Shown: positions 1 to 11,692 of the stretch, one piece after another
How the letters are laid out: each line of letters opens with the position of its first letter
Numbering within the stretch: the first letter of the stretch is position 1
Assembly: GCA_964058845.1 (NCBI GenBank)
Contig: CAXKVR010000539.1
Coordinates: forward strand, 1-47,099
Origin: Carex sylvatica
Taxonomy: Eukaryota; Streptophyta; Magnoliopsida; Poales; Cyperaceae
Direction: 5' to 3'
DNA length: 47,099 bases
Position numbers and translations under genes: made by a program
Notes under the pieces: generated by a model
Told to the model about the DNA's origin: nothing
The model's database searches: none
Seen by the model: the letters and a program-made list of their open reading frames with translations, nothing else

Positions 1-735
1 GATTTTCTTGCACTTGATGCCTTCTTGGTGCTTCTATTAGATCCACACTTTTGCGTGTGTTTGTGGGTTCTTTTTATTTTTGTTGGGGCTTGGGCGGGTG
101 TTGGGGAGGGGTGTTCAGGTTGGACGAGGCTTTGACTGATCAAAGCTCTGTTTAATAGTCACTATTTCTTTCTTGCCTGTAAAATAGTCATTCTCATTCG
201 TCAAATGTTGTTCTTCATGCTTGGACTGTTTCAGATCTAAACAATTGTGTCCGATCTATGATTCGGTGTTTACTTTTTGGGGATTTGGTAGCTGTTGCAT
301 TCAGTACTAATTTCATGGTCAGAAATAATATAGGAATCTCTGCTGTGCAAAATTTTGAAAATGATGTTTCTATTACGAGTACCTTTTCCTATCCATTTTT
401 CTTTATTTTTTGATTAGTTGAGTTGTGAATTTTAATTTACCCCAGGAAATAGCTATTTGTTTTTTTTTTTCCTCCTCCAGCACTTTAGTGTTACACCACC
501 TTGAATGCCTCAATGCATACTTCTTTTCTTATATTTCATTAATGCACAGTTTTGTTAAAATGGGAGCTGTAAACACACCATCTAGAGAGCTTTTGCTTTT
601 TATTGGTGTTTAGATGCAATCATGCAAAAATCCTCCTTGCTACTGAATAAGTACCATTCACTTCTTTAATTTTATCTAAAGCCTGTTTCACATATATTAT
701 AGCCTTTCTTAAAAAAAAATATTTCTATCTTTCAG
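1..735 (+). other. 5' UTR intron of the AGO1 gene (3' part)
   Basis: No credible coding region is seen here. The stretch is T-rich and ends in a pyrimidine tract with CAG at 733-735, a good splice acceptor 23 bases before the AGO1 start codon at 759. I read it as the end of an intron in the 5' untranslated leader; the donor and first exon would lie in the first bases or outside the window. Leader introns are common in plant AGO1 genes. The 62-codon frame at 425-613 has no coding character. Confidence 0.55.
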
Positions 736-758
736 GTCATCATCCTGTTGATTTCGTA

Positions 759-3700
759 ATGGTGAGGAAGAAAAGAACTGGACCTCCAGGCGAGTCATCT
801 GAGCTGCAACATGAATCTGGTGGCAGCTCAGGACAAAGCAGTGGTGGAGCACAGCCTCCGCAGCGTGCCCCAATGCCACAGCAGCAACAGCAACAGCATG
901 CTGCCGGCGGCCGTGGTGGCTGGTCTCAGCCCCATCCACAGTATTCCCAGCAAAGTGGCGGTCGTGGTGGTGGCCAACAGTACCAACCTCGTGGTGGTTA
1001 CTACCAGCCTCACGGTGCGCCGACTGAGCACTACCAACCACGAGGTGGCCCTCAGGGAAGAGGAGGGGGGTCATCTCAGCAGTACTACGGTGGTGGTGGT
1101 GGCCGCAGGGGCGGCATGAGCGGTGGACGTGGTGGGCCAGCAATGAGTGGCCCTGCGTCTCCCAGAATAATTCCCGAGCTGCACCAAGCACCACCACAGC
1201 CGCCTCCTCAGGTAGCGTACCAGCCCTCTCAGGCAGTTCCAGTTACTGTCTTGTCTGAGGGGGGTTCAAGCTCTTCTTCAACTGTTCAGGTGGAGCAGCA
1301 GCTCCAACACATGACACTCCAGGGAGAGGGTTCAAGTAGCCAGGCTATCCAGGTGGCGCCTCCTCCCTCGAGCAAATCCATGAGGTTCCCTCTGCGCCCT
1401 GGCAAGGGTACTTGTGGAGAGCGATGCATCGTCAAGGCAAACCATTTCTTTGCTGAGCTGCCTGACAAAGACCTTCACCAGTACGATGTAAGTTTATTGC
1501 TAATCAGTTTATTTTTACATTGAGTACGAGTAAACCGTGTGACAGTGTACGATAAGTAATGTTTGGTTCATATATTGAATATTCTGGTGCCATTTTTAAG
1601 CTGTGGCAATTTGTTATATCTTTTTATTGTTGAGTTCTCTTAGTGTGAATTTATATTATCAGGTGTCTATCACTCCTGAAGTGACCTCTCGTGGTGTGAA
1701 CCGTGCAGTCATGTCAGAACTGGTTACTCTTTATAGGGAGAGTTGCCTTGGTGGTCGCCTCCCGGCTTATGATGGAAGAAAGAGTCTATACACTGCCGGG
1801 CCCCTGCCTTTTACCTCTAGGACCTTTGATATCACGCTGTTTGATGAAGAAGAAGGTGTAGCGGGAACTCAGAGGTATATATAGTCCCGATTATTTTTAT
1901 TGGTAACATAAACGAATTACAAATTTTCACGAGTACCATCGATTTAGGACAATTTCGATTTATACCATAACCGAGAATTCATCAGATGTAATTCAGCACT
2001 TTACATCTGCGTGTTGAAACCGGTTCTCTCATAGCACAGGCTTACATCTGTGTTTTGATACCAGCTCTCTCATAGCATTTCATCATCGGTTGTGGTATAA
2101 AACGAAATTGTCCGTAATCGATGGTATATCTTTAATTTTGTTGTTGTGTTTTTGGTCAAGATAAAAAAATCAGTAAATATTCTTCTGCTCTTTCTGTTTA
2201 TATAATGACAGTAAACATCTAACTTCTTTTTTAATGTTTGTAGGAGAGAGAGGCCTTTCCGTGTGGTGATCAAATTTGCTGCTAGAGCTGACCTTCACCA
2301 CCTGGCGATGTTCTTGCAAGGAAGACAGGCCGATGCTCCTCAAGAGGCTCTTCAAGTCCTTGATATTGTGCTCCGTGAATTACCTACTGCCAGGTACTTG
2401 ACTGATGTGGCATTTTGATATGTGATTTATTTTATTTTATTGGTTGCTTGATTGTTGACATGGTTAACTGTTGCAGGTACTCCCCAGTTGGCCGCTCATT
2501 CTATTCACCAAATTTAGGGAGACGTCAGCAGCTTGGCGAGGGCTTGGAGAGTTGGCGTGGGTTTTACCAGAGTATTCGCCCAACTCAGATGGGGCTTTCT
2601 CTCAATATTGGTGAGTCTCAACTTCTGCTTCTGCTTTCGTTTAGTTAGATCAATTTTGGTGGTTACATGTTTTCTTTTGGCATGTAAAAGACAGTCATTG
2701 TTATGACTTTTCCATTCTTCATCCTAAAAATTTATTCTTTTGTAATTATTTTAATACATCTCTAGAGTACAGTCTGTATATATATATATTTGTAGTGATT
2801 TAATTCCAGAGCTTTGATAATATGCTATTTTTGTGGGACTACTTGAACAGACATGTCTTCTACTGCTTTCATTGAACCGTTGCCGGTTATAGAGTTCGTA
2901 GCCCAGCTTCTCAACAGAGACATCTCAGCTAGGCCATTATCTGACTCTGATCGTATTAAGGTTTATTACTTGTCAGAATATCCTTTTTTTAACTTCTCAA
3001 CAACTAGGGTCTATTACTTCTCAGCATGTTGTATTTAAGGTTTATTACTTCTCAACAATTCATGATAATATCCTTTTTTTTAACAAGCATTGGGTTTCTG
3101 TGCCTTTTGTAGATCAAGAAAGCATTACGTGGAGTGAAGGTTGAGGTTACACATAGAGGAAATATGCGCAGGAAGTACCGTATTTCTGGCCTAACATCGC
3201 AGGCAACCAGAGAATTGACGTAAGAATTACTTTCGTCATTATACCATCTTTTGTTCTTGGTAGATCCAATGAGATATAACAATCAGTACCTTTTCTAATG
3301 CATGAATCAACAGTTTCCCAGTTGATGAGCGTGGGACAATGAAGTCTGTCGTGCAATACTTCCAAGAGACCTATGGCTTCAATATCCAGCACACAACTTT
3401 ACCTTGTCTCCAAGTTGGCAATCAGCAGAGACCAAATTATCTTCCCATGGAAGTATGTACCGTCTTACTTATCGTTTTTTGTAATACTCATAATATGTGT
3501 AATCTAAGTAGTAGTACAACTTGTACAAGTCCTGAATTATATAGTTTATCTTAGTTTCTTTGGTCTTTTTTGGGTACCATTTGGACTGCATTGGCCGATA
3601 CCTTTTTTATATTGCCCGCATCATTCTGGGTTACTGGTAATTTTTTGTTCTAAATTAAACTGATCACTCCTTGTGTATTCTAAAACTTCAGGTTTGCAAA

Positions 3701-6700
3701 ATAGTAGAGGGGCAGAGGTACTCCAAGAGACTTAATGAGAAACAGATCACTGCTCTGCTTAAAGTAACTTGCCAACGCCCACAAGAACGTGAGCTTGACA
3801 TTTTGCAGGTATTTATATTCTTTATAACATTGCAAAACAATTTTTTTTGTTAGCCGTAATAAAGGTTAATTTGCTATATATTGTACTTTCTAATACACAG
3901 CATAGATTACTTGTTTGATCTTGTTTTACCTCTCTGACTTGAACAGACCGTTCAGCACAATGCATATTATAAGGATCCTTATGCCCAGGAGTTTGGTATC
4001 AAGATTGACCAGCGTCTTGCCTCAGTAGAGGCTCGGGTTCTACCTCCGCCATGGGTAACATACTATCACATATAATTTGAATTCACTACCCTGACATTTG
4101 CTTGGGCACTCCTCTGGGATGACTTAGTTTAATTTATCTGTATTTTAAACAGCTCAAGTACAATGAGAGTGGTAGAGAGAAGGATTGCTTGCCAAGGGTT
4201 GGGCAATGGAATATGATGAACAAGGTATGCTGATTTTGTGTAAAACATTTTTTTTTCTTTTTAATGTTGTATCTGCAAAAGACTTCTAAATTGGTTGCCC
4301 TAATTGTAATATTTGTTGTATTTCAGAGAATGTTCAATGGCGGGAGGGTTAACCACTGGATATGCATCAACTTCTCTCGAAGTGTCCAAGATAGCGCTGC
4401 TCGTAATTTTTGTCATGAGCTTGCTGTCATGTGCCAAGTTTCAGGAATGGTACGACCTTGTTGTAATAAACTGTACGTTAGCTTAGATGCCAGATGATAT
4501 TTTTTGCAGAGAAGCAATACCTTGAGAATGTCTGGAGTTTCTAATAATATTCAGTTATTTTTAAGCGAAGTGTAATTCAGTGTAAGATGTGATCTAATTA
4601 TTTTCATCTACACATCAAAGGCCCACATCCTATTAAATATCATTCAATTCAAAATTTACCAAGTTTTTCTTTGCAAAACTCAAAAACAGTTTTTGTTTCT
4701 CCTTTGTTGTTTTTGACTTACAGGAATTTGCACCTGAACCTGTGGTGCCACCGGTAACTGCACGGCCTGAACATGTGGAAAGGGCTCTGAAGTCCCGTTA
4801 CTCAGATGCCATGAAGGTACTGAAATCTCAAGGCCAAGGTCAAGGCCAAAACAAAGAGCTAGACCTGCTCATTGTCATCTTACCTGACAACAACGGCTCT
4901 TTATATGGTATGCTGTTCCTTTTCTTGCTACTAGTGTGCTTCATGTATAATTCTGGATTAGCACTCATTCTAATATAATTGTTTTATTTTCTTTTCTGTA
5001 CAGGTGACCTCAAAAGAATATGCGAGACTGATCTAGGGTTAGTCTCACAATGCTGCCTGACAAAGCATGTTTTCAAGATGAGCAAGCAGTATCTTGCCAA
5101 TGTGGCTCTGAAGATAAATGTAAAGGTGTGTGCTATATTCTCTGATTTGAATTGTTTTTTTTTTTGTCATTTTTTTATTTGACATGTATATATGTATTCA
5201 TTGATAAACTTGGTATGGATAGGTCGGGGGAAGAAACACAGTACTCATGGATGCTTTGAGAGGGCGGATCCCTCTTGTCAGTGATAGGCCGACAATCATA
5301 TTTGGAGCAGATGTTACCCATCCACATCCTGGAGAGGACTCCAGCCCTTCTATTGCTGCTGTAAGCTAATTTACCCTCTAGTAAAATGTTAATTGAGGTC
5401 AAAATTCACACAATTAACAGATGGTGAATTCTATTGCACAATAGGTGGTCGCTTCTCAGGACTGGCCAGAAGTGACCAAATATGCTGGTCTGGTTAGTGC
5501 ACAGGCGCACCGCCAGGAACTCATCCAGGACCTTTTCAAAGTTTGGCAAGATCCTCAAAGGGGCACAGTCACTGGTGGCATGATCAAGTATGTTGACATG
5601 CAAATTTTTTTTCTAATTTTTGAAAGATGAGATGATTAGTACTAATCATGGAAATAGTAACTTCGGAAAAACTTGTGCTGTTCAACATTTTAGGGAGCTG
5701 CTAATTTCTTTTAAGAGGGCTACTGGACAGAAGCCTCAGAGGATCATCTTTTACAGGTACTATTTTGTCCATTCGTTCTTCCTTCATTTTAATAGCCCAA
5801 TTGGGGTTCTATCCTTATTATTTCGTGTTATGTATATGCAGAGATGGGGTCAGTGAGGGACAATTTTACCAAGTTTTACTGTATGAACTTGATGCTATTC
5901 GGAAGGTACTGTTGTTCTTTCCTAATTTTAATGAAGCACAGTGATTCATAGAAAAATCTCCGACCTTTTGATAAATCATGATCTTTTATATATTCTCTTC
6001 TATGTCAGGCATGCGCCTCCCTGGAGCCCAATTACCAGCCTCCAGTGACTTTTGTTGTTGTGCAGAAACGCCATCACACCCGTCTATTTGCCAATAATCA
6101 CTCTGATCACCGTTCCGTGGACCGTAGTGGAAACATACTACCTGGTTAGTTTTCTAAGCCAAGACTCTCTTTCAGTTTGTGTTGATTTTTATGACAAGTG
6201 GTTTAACACCTTCACTGAGAAACCTGGTTCTGTTAAGCCAATCCTGGATTATTAAGCTTTTTGTATTTATGTTTGAATTTCAGGCACAGTCGTGGATTCT
6301 AAGATCTGTCATCCAACTGAGTTTGATTTCTACTTGTGTAGCCATGCCGGCATTCAGGTAGTGTATAATATTATCAAATAAGCTATGTTTTAACTTTTAC
6401 TCTAGCAAGTTTTGATAGCATTGTTGGGTTCATCATTAACTTGCAGGGAACGAGTCGGCCTGCACACTATCATGTCTTGTGGGATGAGAACAAGTTTACT
6501 GCAGATGCATTGCAAACCCTCACCAACAATTTATGTTACACGTAATGCAAAATTGTTTGATATGATTTTTTCTGTTAATTTAAATAGTATTGTTTGGATT
6601 GCTTTATTAACAAAATAATCGGCATTTGTGCAGCTATGCAAGGTGCACCCGATCAGTGTCAATTGGTGAGTGTTTCATTTCTTATACACTATTCTAAACA

Positions 6701-7654
6701 CCAGAATTTTTTATACAACCTGTATCCCATTGCCTTTTCTGGGATTGAAGCCTGCAATTTGTCTGCGAGAACTGGCTTTAGCAACTGAATTACCATTTTT
6801 GGGTATAATATGATCAAGGTGCCTCCCTCAATGGATCAAAATCAGATTATTAGTGAGTTTTTAGACTTGCAGATGGGGCACAACAAATGCTTTGGGGCAG
6901 GAGGAATGTAAAATTGAAATTATTAAAATTGATAATTCCTTCACTATCATTAAAGGACCATATTACCCATATTCCTTCACTATCATGAAAGGACCATATT
7001 ACCCATATTGATACACTGCATTAGTGTGGAAATTTAGGTAAATGGTTTTGAATGATAGGTTCAGTTTCAATTTTTCTATCTTGGAAAGTTGGTATATGCT
7101 TCCCACCCTTGGTGGGGACCTTTGTAAACATTTTTGTAGTTTCACCCAGTGTTGTAAATAATGGTATGTGGTCGTCGGACGGACAGGGTACCGCCAAGTG
7201 ATTAATCTGGAATAATCGGCCATAATCAGAAATAATCGGCTGATTAGTCAGAAAAATCCGTGACGGTTTGACTGTTTGATTGCCGCGAACGATTAATTGG
7301 CCTAAACGACCGTTTTTTGCAACACTGGTTTCACCATGGTTCCTCAGACTAAGTTCTCAATTTTTTTCCTATTTTTTTGGTAGTTGTATATTATATGCTT
7401 AGTTAGCATGATAACTGATTCTTTTTCTTTCACTTTTTGAAGTTCCACCTGCATACTATGCACATCTGGCAGCATTCCGTGCTCGATTTTACATGGAGCC
7501 AGAAACGTCTGACAGCGGGTCGATGGCCAGCGGAACTGTGACAGGACGTGGGATGGCTGGGGGCCCTCGTGCCACCAGGGCCACTGGAAATGTTGCTGTC
7601 AGACCCCTTCCTGCTCTCAAGGAAAACGTGAAGCGTGTTATGTTTTATTGTTAA
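759..7654 (+). CDS. AGO1: ARGONAUTE 1 (AGO1-clade small-RNA slicer), 22 coding exons, 1087 aa
   Basis: AGO1 is the cytoplasmic and nuclear effector that loads miRNAs and siRNAs and cleaves complementary RNA. Coding exons by splice sites and frame: 759-1487, 1663-1874, 2244-2393, 2477-2610, 2851-2960, 3113-3219, 3314-3452, 3692-3808, 3947-4054, 4153-4224, 4327-4449, 4724-4907, 5004-5125, 5223-5360, 5445-5587, 5694-5756, 5842-5905, 6009-6144, 6284-6357, 6447-6541, 6634-6665, 7443-7654. They sum to 3264 nt with all phases consistent. The protein starts MVRKKRTG, as AGO1 proteins do, then has a Gln/Gly-rich disordered region (about 1-200), ArgoN (from about 205), PAZ (about 400-515), MID, and PIWI (about 710-1040). 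The slicer residues are D799 ([12 protein letters not shown]), glutamate finger E840 (HRQELIQDL), D885 ([10 protein letters not shown]) and H1025 ([10 protein letters not shown]). It ends in the AGO1 signature NVKRVMFYC. The gene looks intact and active. A Gln-Gly repeat precedes the PIWI core. Residues favour a monocot AGO1; the paralogue (a to d) is not assigned. Confidence 0.96.
1171..1191 (+). promoter_or_regulatory. miR168 target site in AGO1 exon 1
   Basis: The sequence TTCCCGAGCTGCACCAAGC in the Gln/Gly-rich coding exon is complementary to plant miR168, recalled as UCGCUUGGUGCAGGUCGGGAA. By eye it pairs at 18 of 21 positions. The mismatches are opposite miRNA nucleotides 1, 2 and 14; positions 9-11, where slicing occurs, are paired. 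It encodes the peptide IPELHQAP, at the same place as the known site in other AGO1 genes. miR168-guided, AGO1-mediated cleavage is the established negative feedback loop on AGO1, so this gene is very likely under it. Confidence 0.93.
1934..2126. mobile_element. Small inverted-repeat element (MITE) in AGO1 intron 2
   Basis: The two ends are inverted copies. TACCATCGATTTAGGACAA at the left pairs with the complement of the right end (TACCATCGATTACGGACAA), and the match continues for about 40 bases through a TATACCA motif. The centre holds two imperfect 40-bp tandem copies starting TTACATCTG near 2002 and 2042, each containing TCTCTCATAGCA. No clear target duplication was found, so the superfamily is undetermined. 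It lies wholly within the intron (1875-2243). Confidence 0.6.
6935..7006. repeat. 36-bp tandem duplication in the last AGO1 intron
   Basis: Two adjacent 36-bp copies, starting ATTCCTTCACTATCAT and ending GGACCATATTACCCAT, differ at one base (TAAAGG against GAAAGG). This is a recent local duplication inside the 777-bp intron 21. Confidence 0.85.
7147..7327. mobile_element. hAT-type MITE in the last AGO1 intron
   Basis: The 181-bp element starts CAGTGTTGTAAATAATGG and ends TTTTTTGCAACACTG, giving inverted ends CAGTGTTG. It is flanked by a perfect 8-bp duplication, GTTTCACC at 7139-7146 and 7328-7335. Eight-base duplications and CAGTG-type termini are typical of hAT elements. It is non-coding and must be moved in trans. 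It resembles the larger element at 14056-14582, which has the same style of ends. Confidence 0.88.
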
Positions 7655-7685
7655 GTTATTTAATGTTTTATTGTTAAGTTATATA
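7640..7685 (+). repeat. 23-bp tandem duplication spanning the AGO1 stop codon
   Basis: A 23-bp unit starting ATGTTTTATTGTTAAGTTAT covers the last four codons (MFYC), the stop and the start of the 3' UTR, and is repeated at once at 7663-7685 with two differences at its end. The second copy lies after the stop, so the protein is unchanged. Confidence 0.85.
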
Positions 7686-8102
7686 TACTTTGGTCCTTGA
7701 TGGAAACCAATAGCTGCTTGAATTATTAAGGCTTGTTTGGTGTTATGCTTTTGGAGCCACTCTGTTGTTGTGTTTTAAACTGTGAACCAGTACATTTGGT
7801 GTTTTTTGTGTTATGGTGTAATATCTTATTAAGTGTTGTTACATTGAATTAAGGTAGTGCACTCAAATTTGTTTTTGGTGCACCTTTGCTCTCTGACATG
7901 CTGAGTATTTTTATGTTGGATCAAGGAAGTTCTTATATGTTGAAACCTTGGAAATTTGGAGGATGTTCAAAAATTACACCAACTTTGACTGCTGGTGCAC
8001 AAGTCGAAGCCACAATGAGTAGGCTGACTCACTGACAAAGCAGGGGAGACTACAGGTGGTCACTTAGGTACATACATTCCCTACTTTTAGCATAAACCCT
8101 GG
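7655..8102 (+). other. AGO1 3' UTR and immediate downstream DNA
   Basis: This T-rich sequence holds no further exon or frame of note. The 3' end of the transcript should fall here, but I cannot fix the poly(A) site. The sequence becomes ordinary intergenic DNA before the hAT element at 8111. Confidence 0.5.
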
Positions 8103-8110
8103 GTCTTAGG

Positions 8111-8532
8111 TAGGGGTGTAAATGGATCGGATATTATCTGATTTTGTTAGGATTCAAATCTGGAAAATTACTTAAATTATTCGATCTGTATCCGTATCTG
8201 AAAAATTATAATGGATAAGAATATGGTAAGACATTTAACTATCCGTATTTGACTGTTTACACTTTTAAATCATAACAAATGTGTTATATGTTCGTAAATT
8301 AATTTATTATATTGCATATTGTATCAATAATTTATTAAATTGCATATAAATATATATATTTTGATGAACAATATAATATTATTACATAATTAGTGACTAA
8401 TATTTTAATAATATAATAGATGTTTTATAACCAACAAGTTAATTATGAAAAATATCTGTATCTGTATCCGAAAAATTATAACGGATAAGATAAGACCACT
8501 ATCCGATCTGTATTCGATCGTTTACACCCCTA
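8111..8532. mobile_element. hAT-type non-autonomous element, TAGGGGTGTAAA ends
   Basis: The 422-bp AT-rich element begins TAGGGGTGTAAATGGATCGG and ends GTTTACACCCCTA. The flanks are GTCTTAGG on the left and GTCTTTAGG on the right, an 8-bp duplication with one inserted T. Subterminal repeats of the ATCCGTATCTG type occur on both sides. It has no coding capacity. The same terminal type recurs at 30756 and 42329. Confidence 0.85.
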
Positions 8533-8544
8533 GTCTTTAGGTGT

Positions 8545-8708
8545 AATGCATTTAGTATAGTTTTTTTGGAGCATGTTGGCTCATTCAGGTTTTCACTGTA
8601 TAGCTATGGGATTTATGAAAATCTTCCCGTATTATGCAATGTAATTCCTGAAGGTGAAATGAAAGTTTTGGCCTAAGGGCCTTCTTCCGCAAAAAAAAAA
8701 AAAAAAAA
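8545..8708 (+). other. Possible retroposon 3' end with poly(A)
   Basis: A short sequence ending GGCCTAAGGGCCTTCTTCCGC is followed by about 18 A residues (8691-8708). Plant LINE copies often end in a similar GGGCC...TTCCG motif and poly(A), so this may be a truncated LINE tail. No reverse-transcriptase coding is left and no clear target duplication was seen. A simple A-run is the alternative. Confidence 0.3.
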
Positions 8709-11689
8709 GAAGAGAAAAAAAGGAAGTTATATGTTGCATGCTATGTCTTGCGTTTGTATCTTGTTTTTATTTTATTTTAATAGTTTCTTATTCCGTTAAA
8801 TAGTATTTGAATACACCAACAAATAATATTTTTGTTATTCGAAATAGTTAGAACAATAATTATTTTTTTATTCTTTGTAAATATTGGAATAATTATCATT
8901 CAGAAGTGTGAAGAGAAAAATATGTTTTCTTTTTGCATTTCTATCAACAGTCTTGAAATAACAACATTGATGCTATTTCCATGTTCTTCACGTTGTGACA
9001 ATTTGTTTGATATTCTATATGCTTATTTTTTTTTTCTTAATTAACACTATTTTTTCTGGTTATAGCTATTTATTATCTCAAATATACAAATTCAAATAAT
9101 AGTTTACGATAACGTTATTTTCACACTTATCTAAAATCATAGATAATATTAATGACCATTTACTAATTTCAAATTATTAATGACCAGTTGATTACCTTTT
9201 TATTATTGTATGGCTGGTGAAAAAAAAATGCCTTGCTTTGCTAAGATTTTGTCATGAAACAGGAGGGTACCTGAGGGGCAAGTGACGGTTTGTATGTCTA
9301 TTATGGTACATTGTTGGTAGCATTTGGAACTCTATTAGGTTTTTAGAGTTTGTAAATATATAGTAATACATAATTAAGGTGCATCAACTAGAGGGAGCAT
9401 TGCTAAGAGAATCCTGTGAGCTCAACCAGTTGGTTTCTATACACGTAAAGTAAACGAACTAGCTTGAGGGTGTATATTTGCTTCACTGCTGGTTTTAGTA
9501 TGATCAAATCTCAGCTAGAACTAGATCTGTAGAAGCAGTTTATTGTTGGTACAAAATGCTTTGCCAATAACATGCAAACAATATAGATAGAGATAGAGAT
9601 ATGATCATCCCCCATGGTTTAATTATTGATGAAAAACATATCACCAAGCTGCAAATCTGACAGCATTGTTTATATCAACGTGGCATACATGTCAGCCTGG
9701 CTTAGAGATAGCCATGACATGTATCAGTGATCTGTCCACCTGCCATTTCCCTCACTTCATTGGACATGCCTCTCAATTAGTTCACTCTATTTAACCTTAA
9801 ATGGAACCACCATGCTCTGTCCTCCAATAGCAAACAAATGCAATTCTTTTTTTATTTGTCCCCATTTGAATTTTCTTTTTGGGACATTACAGCAAACAAA
9901 TTTTCTGTATTGAGACCTTGTTATTTAAAATTAATGACATGTATTTTTAGAATTTTTAAAGTATAATATGAAAATTTGAAGGATGTTCATGTAAAATTTA
10001 TTATGACTCTTTAGCTTCCTCAAATATTTTTTCTTTTTTCAAATGGTTGCTTGTACGCCACCTTCGTTTTATTTTACTCGAAAGAAGAAAACAGATCCGA
10101 AAAGTAACTAAGCAAAAATCGGATTAACTCCTCAAAGCTGTTTGGCACCATATGAGAGATTAAATTTTAGGTGTAGCTAAGAGCACTTATTGGATAGAAT
10201 CGGATCAAGAAAAAAATTACTAAAGAGGCTTAATAAAAAAAATGGTGCCTTAGAATTGGGACAAAAAGACAAAAAGAGTAAGAGTTAATTCTCACTAAGA
10301 AGAAATTGTTCGGACAGATTGAGCTTCTAATGCTTCTAAAGGAGGTGTAAGAAGTTTTAAGGAGGGGTTGTCGAATACACACAACTTCGCAACAATTTTT
10401 CAATGCGTATACTTAGTTATTATGCTAATGCTTAATGATTTCATCATTTAACTAGAAAATTGAAAAAAAAGAATCATCTAAAGGAGTAAAGGATGTAGAT
10501 GTTTCATGCTATTTAATCTGTAGAAATGTTGCACAGTAATAGTCTCTGGAACTTTACTGATGATACTTCACTGATGTTAGTTACAAAGTTGCATGTATTT
10601 TTTATAAAATCAAATAGTGAAGGGTTTTATTATCTTGTATGAGATATATTTAATTTTTGTATTAAAATGATTTTTGAAAATGATCGTTGACCCCTCTATA
10701 TGAAAATCAGTTATAAGATAAATGTCAATACCATATAATGCAATATAGACAATTGATTTTGATTGGATTTTCTGAAATTGAGTAATGAAAATTTGCTACC
10801 ACCAAAATACAATTTGGAATAATAGCAGACGATGGGATGTTGGGTTTCTGTCTACTGTGTGTGTTGCAATAATTTAGTCAAAAAGAAACTTGAAATGCAG
10901 CTGGATGAGTCTTCTCTAAAGTCTGAAATTGTATGATAACTAGCAAACAGTATTAGTGGTCGGCAAATAGTTGCAACCTCTAAAATCACATGACATATCA
11001 GCGTCCATGTCAAATCTATATTTCATAATTCAATTCTATTTATTAATAATCACATTGTAACTTTATATATTAGTTAGTATATAGATAGGGAAAATAATGT
11101 ATAATGAGGATTAACTTATTAGTTAATAATCACATTCTATTTATTTTTACAATGGACAAAGCTCCGGATCCAAAACAAAAATGAAAAGGTTGCAACGCTT
11201 GGCCCAAATTGCATCGCAAATTTTCGGCCCATGTCTGCTTAGTTGGGTTCCAATTTTATAATTTGAAATTTAAAACTTTATTTTACTACTACTACTACAG
11301 TACTACTGCTTCTAAAATCGGGATATCAATAAACTAATTTGTTCTGTACTATTGGTCATATAATTAATTTTACTGTAAATATCACCATATATTTGCATCT
11401 AAATATTTCTAACAATCATTTGTAGCACCTAACTTGTCTGATCAAATTTAAAATATCAATCATGTCTAGTTGTTTGTTACTATCATATTATTTTGCTCAT
11501 ACTCGCGATGTGAAGCATAATTTTTATTTATGGAAATTATTTTTAAATAGAGAATTGGATGGAGTGTTAGGAAATTTTGATCTTATAGAAAAAATCAAAT
11601 AAATTATTTCTTAAGGAACTGAATAATTGATTTGGTTTCTTTAACTGCTCAAATAATTTGTGACAATGTTTCACATGTTTGCATACAAT
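8709..11689. other. AT-rich intergenic DNA, no gene seen
   Basis: I found no convincing coding region, RNA gene or bounded repeat in this stretch of about 3 kb. The short open frame at 8832-9044 is AT-driven. A small ACT microsatellite lies near 11286-11300. Confidence 0.5.
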
Positions 11690-11692
11690 TAA

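Noticed and set aside
709..1197. Long His-rich minus-strand frame opposite AGO1 exon 1
   Set aside because: It is the antisense shadow of the Gln/Gly-rich AGO1 coding exon; composition follows from the CAG/GGT codons of the real gene.
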